Source: Phallusia mammillata
Taxonomy: Eukaryota > Chordata > Ascidiacea > Phlebobranchia > Ascidiidae
Assembly: GCA_003260075.1 (NCBI GenBank)
Contig: QLIY01000044.1
Location: 8,965-72,964 of the forward strand
DNA: 64,000 nt
Reading direction: 5' to 3'
Numbering within the stretch: the stretch's first letter is position 1; the number at the start of each line of letters is the position of its first letter. The notes below the pieces were generated by a model, which made no database searches, was not told the origin of the DNA, and worked only from the letters and a program-made list of their open reading frames with translations. The position numbers were made by a program, and so were the translations under genes. Shown here one piece after another: positions 61,001 through 64,000 of this stretch.

Positions 61001-63381
61001 TTCGAGCAGACTGGTGACGTGGAAGTGTTAATGGAGCGAATGAAGAAGCTGCAAGAAGAAGAAGAGGAAGTTACGAGAGAAGAGATGAATCGAAGATTCG
61101 AGAAGGAAAAAGACGAAGCCTCGCACGGACTTATACCAGGTAAACTTCGCCATCAAACGATTTCCAATTTTTGTGCAATATTTTTAGACTTAGATACCCT
61201 TTTGTGTCTAAAAATGTTATATTACATTTAACTAAGATTAGTACATTCATACTGGGATCAGCCCTGAAGTGTCCATGCAAACCAGTGATTACGGCATACT
61301 TATCCATAAACATAGTACGACAGGCCTATTTCTGGCGTTGTACCAAATCAAGCCGGTATCCCAAGCATTCCCATACAGCAAGACACAGGCTAGAAATGCC
61401 TGGAAGACCGTCTTGATTCGGTATAATGCCTTCAATGGGCTTTGCGTGCTATGATTTACATTTGTTTAATATACGTAGAAGTTGAAAATTTGGGCAATTT
61501 ACCATGAATGAAAACCAAATGCCACCCAAAAGGACCAATTTGCCACGGATTGTTTGTGCAGTGTGTGTATGCTTTCTAAAGCTTGTTAACACTCTGCACT
61601 GAATTCTTATGCTCAAAAATAGCAAAGGCGATTGGTCAACTAAACATCCTTTGTCTGTTGACAGGCACCAATAGCCCGGTAGGTGGCGCTGCGTACTTCG
61701 CACGTTACGTGGTCGATCCCGACTTCAGCTACCAAGAATTTGCCAAACGTGATGTGGCAGCCGAAATCCCGACTTTTCGCGAACAAGTAAGTTGCCAATG
61801 TTGGTAAATGCTGTGAACAGCTGCTCAATTCGTGATTTATCACTTGCGCACGACATTTTAATGTATTTTGGCTGTCGGCTTTTTATGCATAAGTCCAGCC
61901 GTTCTTAACTGCTAGTCATAGTCCATAGCAGCTGCAAAGCGTTCCTCATTAGCGGTTTTGTCGCAATCCAGTTAATGATTGCTGCATTATCTTGCAGGAT
62001 TACAATTGGAGTGACCACGCTTGTCTGGTGGTTCGAAAGTTCAACAGTGACGTTGCAGATCTCTTGGACATGAAGTTTAACACGGCTTACAATCTTACCT
62101 ATAAAACGTAAGTTTAATCGCATCAGGACCTGGTGAATTACGGAATAAAGCAGTCTCACATTGAACTCGCCCCAAAAACGGAAAGCAAATTGTAACCTAC
62201 TGATGTTAAACTTAGTAACCATGCAAGACACCACTTTATTTCGTGTAAACACTGTAAACTTCGGTTAATCCGGATCTTTGCCTAATTCGGACAAAACTCG
62301 AGGTACAAATGATTTTTAATGTGGTAAGACTTAAACTAATCGACATTGGTTAATCCGGATCTTCGCCAAATCCAGACAATTTTTTGGTCCAAACGGGTCC
62401 GGATTAACCGAGGTTTACTATAAATTTAATAGTTACCCCATTAAATCAAAATTGCCAAAAAGCTTGTATATATGAAATACATTATTCACCCTGCGAGCTA
62501 GGTAGATGATTTTTTGATCAAGCTTCTTATAAATCCATTGTATATTGTTGCATATTGTGTGTGTCTCCAAATAACGTCGGTATATTTTGGATGTTTTTAG
62601 GCTTGCGTCGAAGGACAACGTCGATACTACGTCACTGCGCCGTGCGGTGTGGATGTATGTTCACTGCATGTACGGGATCATGTAAGGACACATTTTTTAT
62701 TCATTTGCCTCAGTTTTAGGAGCCGAACACTTGTAATTGAATGGCCAGGGGAAGTTTATTGCCCAGTCAGCGCATTGAAAACTGCCGGGGTATGACTGGT
62801 ATAACTTAATGATTTTAGAGGGCTACAATAGTTGCTTGGTCGCCTGATCGTTTTATAGTTCGATTTTTTATGTTACAATATTTAGATGTAATTTTTACAC
62901 ATGAAATTCAATTATCCTGTTTTTTCGTTTTGGTCCAGATTATTTAACGGCCCTGAAAGTAAGAAAGTAAGCCCTAAAACAATTTTATGACCAAAACGGC
63001 CCTAAATTTTGCCCGATATTTTTGTTCACTAAAACGGCCCTAAATTCTGCCCGAAACCAATCTTTATCAACAATGTTCAAATCAGGCCCGAAAACGAAAT
63101 CCACTTTGTTTTCAAAATTTTAAAACGTTGTATTTCTTTGCAGGTACGACGATTACAATTACGGTGAAGTGAACCAGCTTCTTGAACGACCTCTCAAGCT
63201 CTTCATTAAAACTGCCAGCTGCTTTCCGGAGAAAACCACGCGAAAAGTATACGACGGATTTTGGAAGCAATTTCGACACTCGGAAAAGGTTCACGTGACC
63301 ATTATGATTATGGAATCGAGATTACAAGTCGGTCTTTTGTACGGAATGAGAGCCTTAACTGATTATTTGCGCGATAGCTGA
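52039..63381 (+). CDS. SESN1: Sestrin, long form, 12 exons, 657 aa
   Basis: Stress-induced protein that senses leucine and inhibits mTORC1 through GATOR2. Exons: 52039-52584, 55314-55379, 57002-57031, 57386-57556, 58154-58336, 59026-59271, 59682-59720, 60998-61139, 61665-61786, 61998-62107, 62601-62681 and 63144-63381. Phases agree. Exon 1 (residues 1-182) contains [17 protein letters not shown] and [12 protein letters not shown], matching the N-terminal extension of the human SESN1 long isoform. The AhpD-like domain keeps the peroxidatic Cys (C278, RHRCTYLV), but the proton-relay His seven residues later is Met285. The leucine pocket is intact: T549, Y550, T552, T561, L564, R565, W619 and E626 correspond to human SESN2 T374, Y375, T377, T386, L389, R390, W444 and E451. 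The GATOR2-contact Asp pair is present in YDDYNYGE. A Ser/Pro-rich loop (about 385-410) links the two halves. It is probably pro-orthologous to all vertebrate sestrins; the symbol reflects the long N-terminus and linkage. Confidence 0.94.
53540..53840 (+). mobile_element. Possible 3' end of a retroposon
   Basis: The block ends in GCAAATAAAATTTGACTTGACTTGACTTG: a polyadenylation hexamer followed by a short tandem ACTTG tail, typical of LINE or SINE 3' ends. The upstream boundary and a coding region are not recognisable. It lies in the first sestrin intron. Confidence 0.4.
54426..55049 (+). CDS. SESN1: Alternative first coding exon of sestrin
   Basis: It is open from ATG 54426 (or in-frame ATG 54462) to a donor CAG/GTTAAT at 55049. 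It is phase 0, so it joins the common exon at 55314 just as the exon at 52039-52584 does. It encodes 196-208 Ser/Arg-rich residues with [10 protein letters not shown] and, near the end, SCAMCS. Short vertebrate sestrin isoforms also carry a CxxC just before the common region, a weak resemblance. Using this exon gives a protein of 671-683 aa. It could instead be an internal exon, but no convincing acceptor precedes it. Confidence 0.7.
56033..56226 (+). repeat. 92-bp direct duplication around C10
   Basis: Copies 56033-56124 and 56135-56226 flank ten C (56125-56134) and differ at a few bases. In sestrin intron 2. Confidence 0.9.
57002..57031 (+). other. SESN1: 30-bp sestrin microexon
   Basis: A 30-bp exon, phase 0 at both ends, encodes [10 protein letters not shown]. 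It bridges the conserved RYIPNSQ block and the TYTLYEESF block exactly where vertebrate sestrins have an acidic linker. Acceptor TTTTGCAG and donor GTGCGT. Confidence 0.75.
58425..58720 (-). repeat. Reverse fragment of the larger element family
   Basis: It starts with ATTATGGGTCCC and follows, in reverse complement, the right 300 bp of 34859-36404 (TGTCTAACGCTGG, AAAGAGTGCTTTAAAC, TGACCCAGCGGTTTAC). It lies in sestrin intron 5. Confidence 0.75.
59682..59720 (+). other. SESN1: 39-bp sestrin microexon
   Basis: Phase 0 at both ends. It encodes [13 protein letters not shown] in the linker before the conserved [13 protein letters not shown] helix. Acceptor TTTGCGTAG and donor GTAAAC. Skipping it keeps the frame. 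Confidence 0.65.
60051..60529 (+). mobile_element. 479-bp hAT MITE, intact, perfect TSD
   Basis: The ends are CAGTGGTTCCCAACC and GGTTGGGAAACACTG, with the exact 8-bp duplication GCATAATG at 60043-60050 and 60530-60537. It is the complete relative of 670-1120 and lies in sestrin intron 7. Confidence 0.94.
62255..62417. mobile_element. pogo/Tigger-like MITE
   Basis: The left end TAAACTTCGGTTAATCCGG and the inverted right end CCGGATTAACCGAGGTTTA are about 163 bp apart, with TA at each outer edge. The CGGTTAAT-type ends and the TA target fit the pogo branch of Tc1/mariner. In sestrin intron 10. Confidence 0.7.
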
Positions 63382-64000
63382 AGCTCTGTTACTCGAAGAT
63401 GGCCCAACGGATTTGCACTGTGCTTTATTGCAAAGGTTTTTTTTACCAATGATGTATCTGGTATTCGGGGCGTTGTTTTTGCCCAACGCGCCGATTTTCT
63501 TACCTAGTTGTGTTACAGTTTTGAAACAAGAAAAGGGATGGGCCAAAACGGAAAGGTACACAGTGCTTAAACAACCGTGTTTTTGTGGCTTGTGCTGGTC
63601 TGTCAGTGAAAAGTTTTCGGTGGCCAACCAAAACTGCTTAAAATCGCGATAAGAAAAACTGACGAACGCATTTTTTAAAAATTTTCAAGAAATTACTCTA
63701 TTGTGACGTCATAATATGCCGGGCTTAGGGCAGAGAACTTAAAACTTTCCAATTTTGGTCCATCCCTTTGACAGTGGTTGGTAAAATTTAAAAAACTGCA
63801 AAAAAGTAGGAAACCGCCCGCTCAAAAACAAAAAATAGCTGCCCTTGTCGACATGTTTTATCTCCTTAACCAAAACAAAATAGTTTTTCCTGAAACGGGT
63901 CATTGCTAATAATCATGCTTTGAATTGCACAATAATAAAACTCTTGGCAATATTGCGGAATGTATACGGTATTACAATTAAGCGATTTGTTTTAGCCGTT
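63382..64000. other. Sestrin 3' UTR and downstream sequence
   Basis: No further coding exon is seen. AATAAA at 63934-63939 is a candidate polyadenylation signal and would give a 3' UTR of about 570 nt. Confidence 0.4.

Overview
The window looks like nuclear DNA of an invertebrate chordate, most likely a tunicate of the genus Ciona. This is inferred from five intron-rich genes whose products align best with vertebrate proteins, an AT-rich sequence with many short introns, a single sestrin gene where vertebrates have three, and a high load of hAT-type miniature transposons. No taxonomic search could be run. No RNA genes, CRISPR arrays or prokaryotic features are visible.

Layout. (1) 1985-11122, minus strand: a six-exon ZnT1-type zinc exporter (SLC30A1-like), with large introns full of transposons. 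(2) 12022-18577, plus strand: SOBP, a nuclear protein with two FCS zinc fingers, divergent from the zinc transporter across about 0.9 kb. (3) 18578-22514: a 3.9 kb AT-rich interval without recognisable genes, between two convergent gene ends. (4) 22515-30305, minus strand: BTBD16, a 15-exon BTB/BACK protein. (5) 31616-49471, plus strand: ARMC2, an 18-exon armadillo-repeat protein linked to sperm flagella, head-to-head with BTBD16 across 1.3 kb. (6) 52039-63381, plus strand: sestrin, a leucine sensor and stress protein, with two alternative first exons and two microexons. All gene models were assembled by hand from six-frame translation, GT-AG sites and codon phase. Every junction keeps phase and every model ends at a stop codon.

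The genes do not form one pathway. The striking point is linkage: SOBP, ARMC2 and the sestrin gene have their human counterparts together in 6q21, so this neighbourhood probably predates vertebrates. BTBD16 and ARMC2 form a divergent pair that may share a promoter.

The rest of the window is mostly mobile DNA: at least six hAT MITEs with exact 8-bp target-site duplications, a pogo-like MITE, a larger element family seen in several copies, a SINE-like family and degenerate tandem repeats. A separate, probably technical, pattern is a set of eleven C tracts of about 10 nt. Ten of them separate two near-identical direct copies of the flanking DNA. They look like places where contigs from two haplotypes were joined, and one of them damages ARMC2 exon 10. 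No convincing new biological system was found; the most interesting biology is in sestrin and the zinc transporter.
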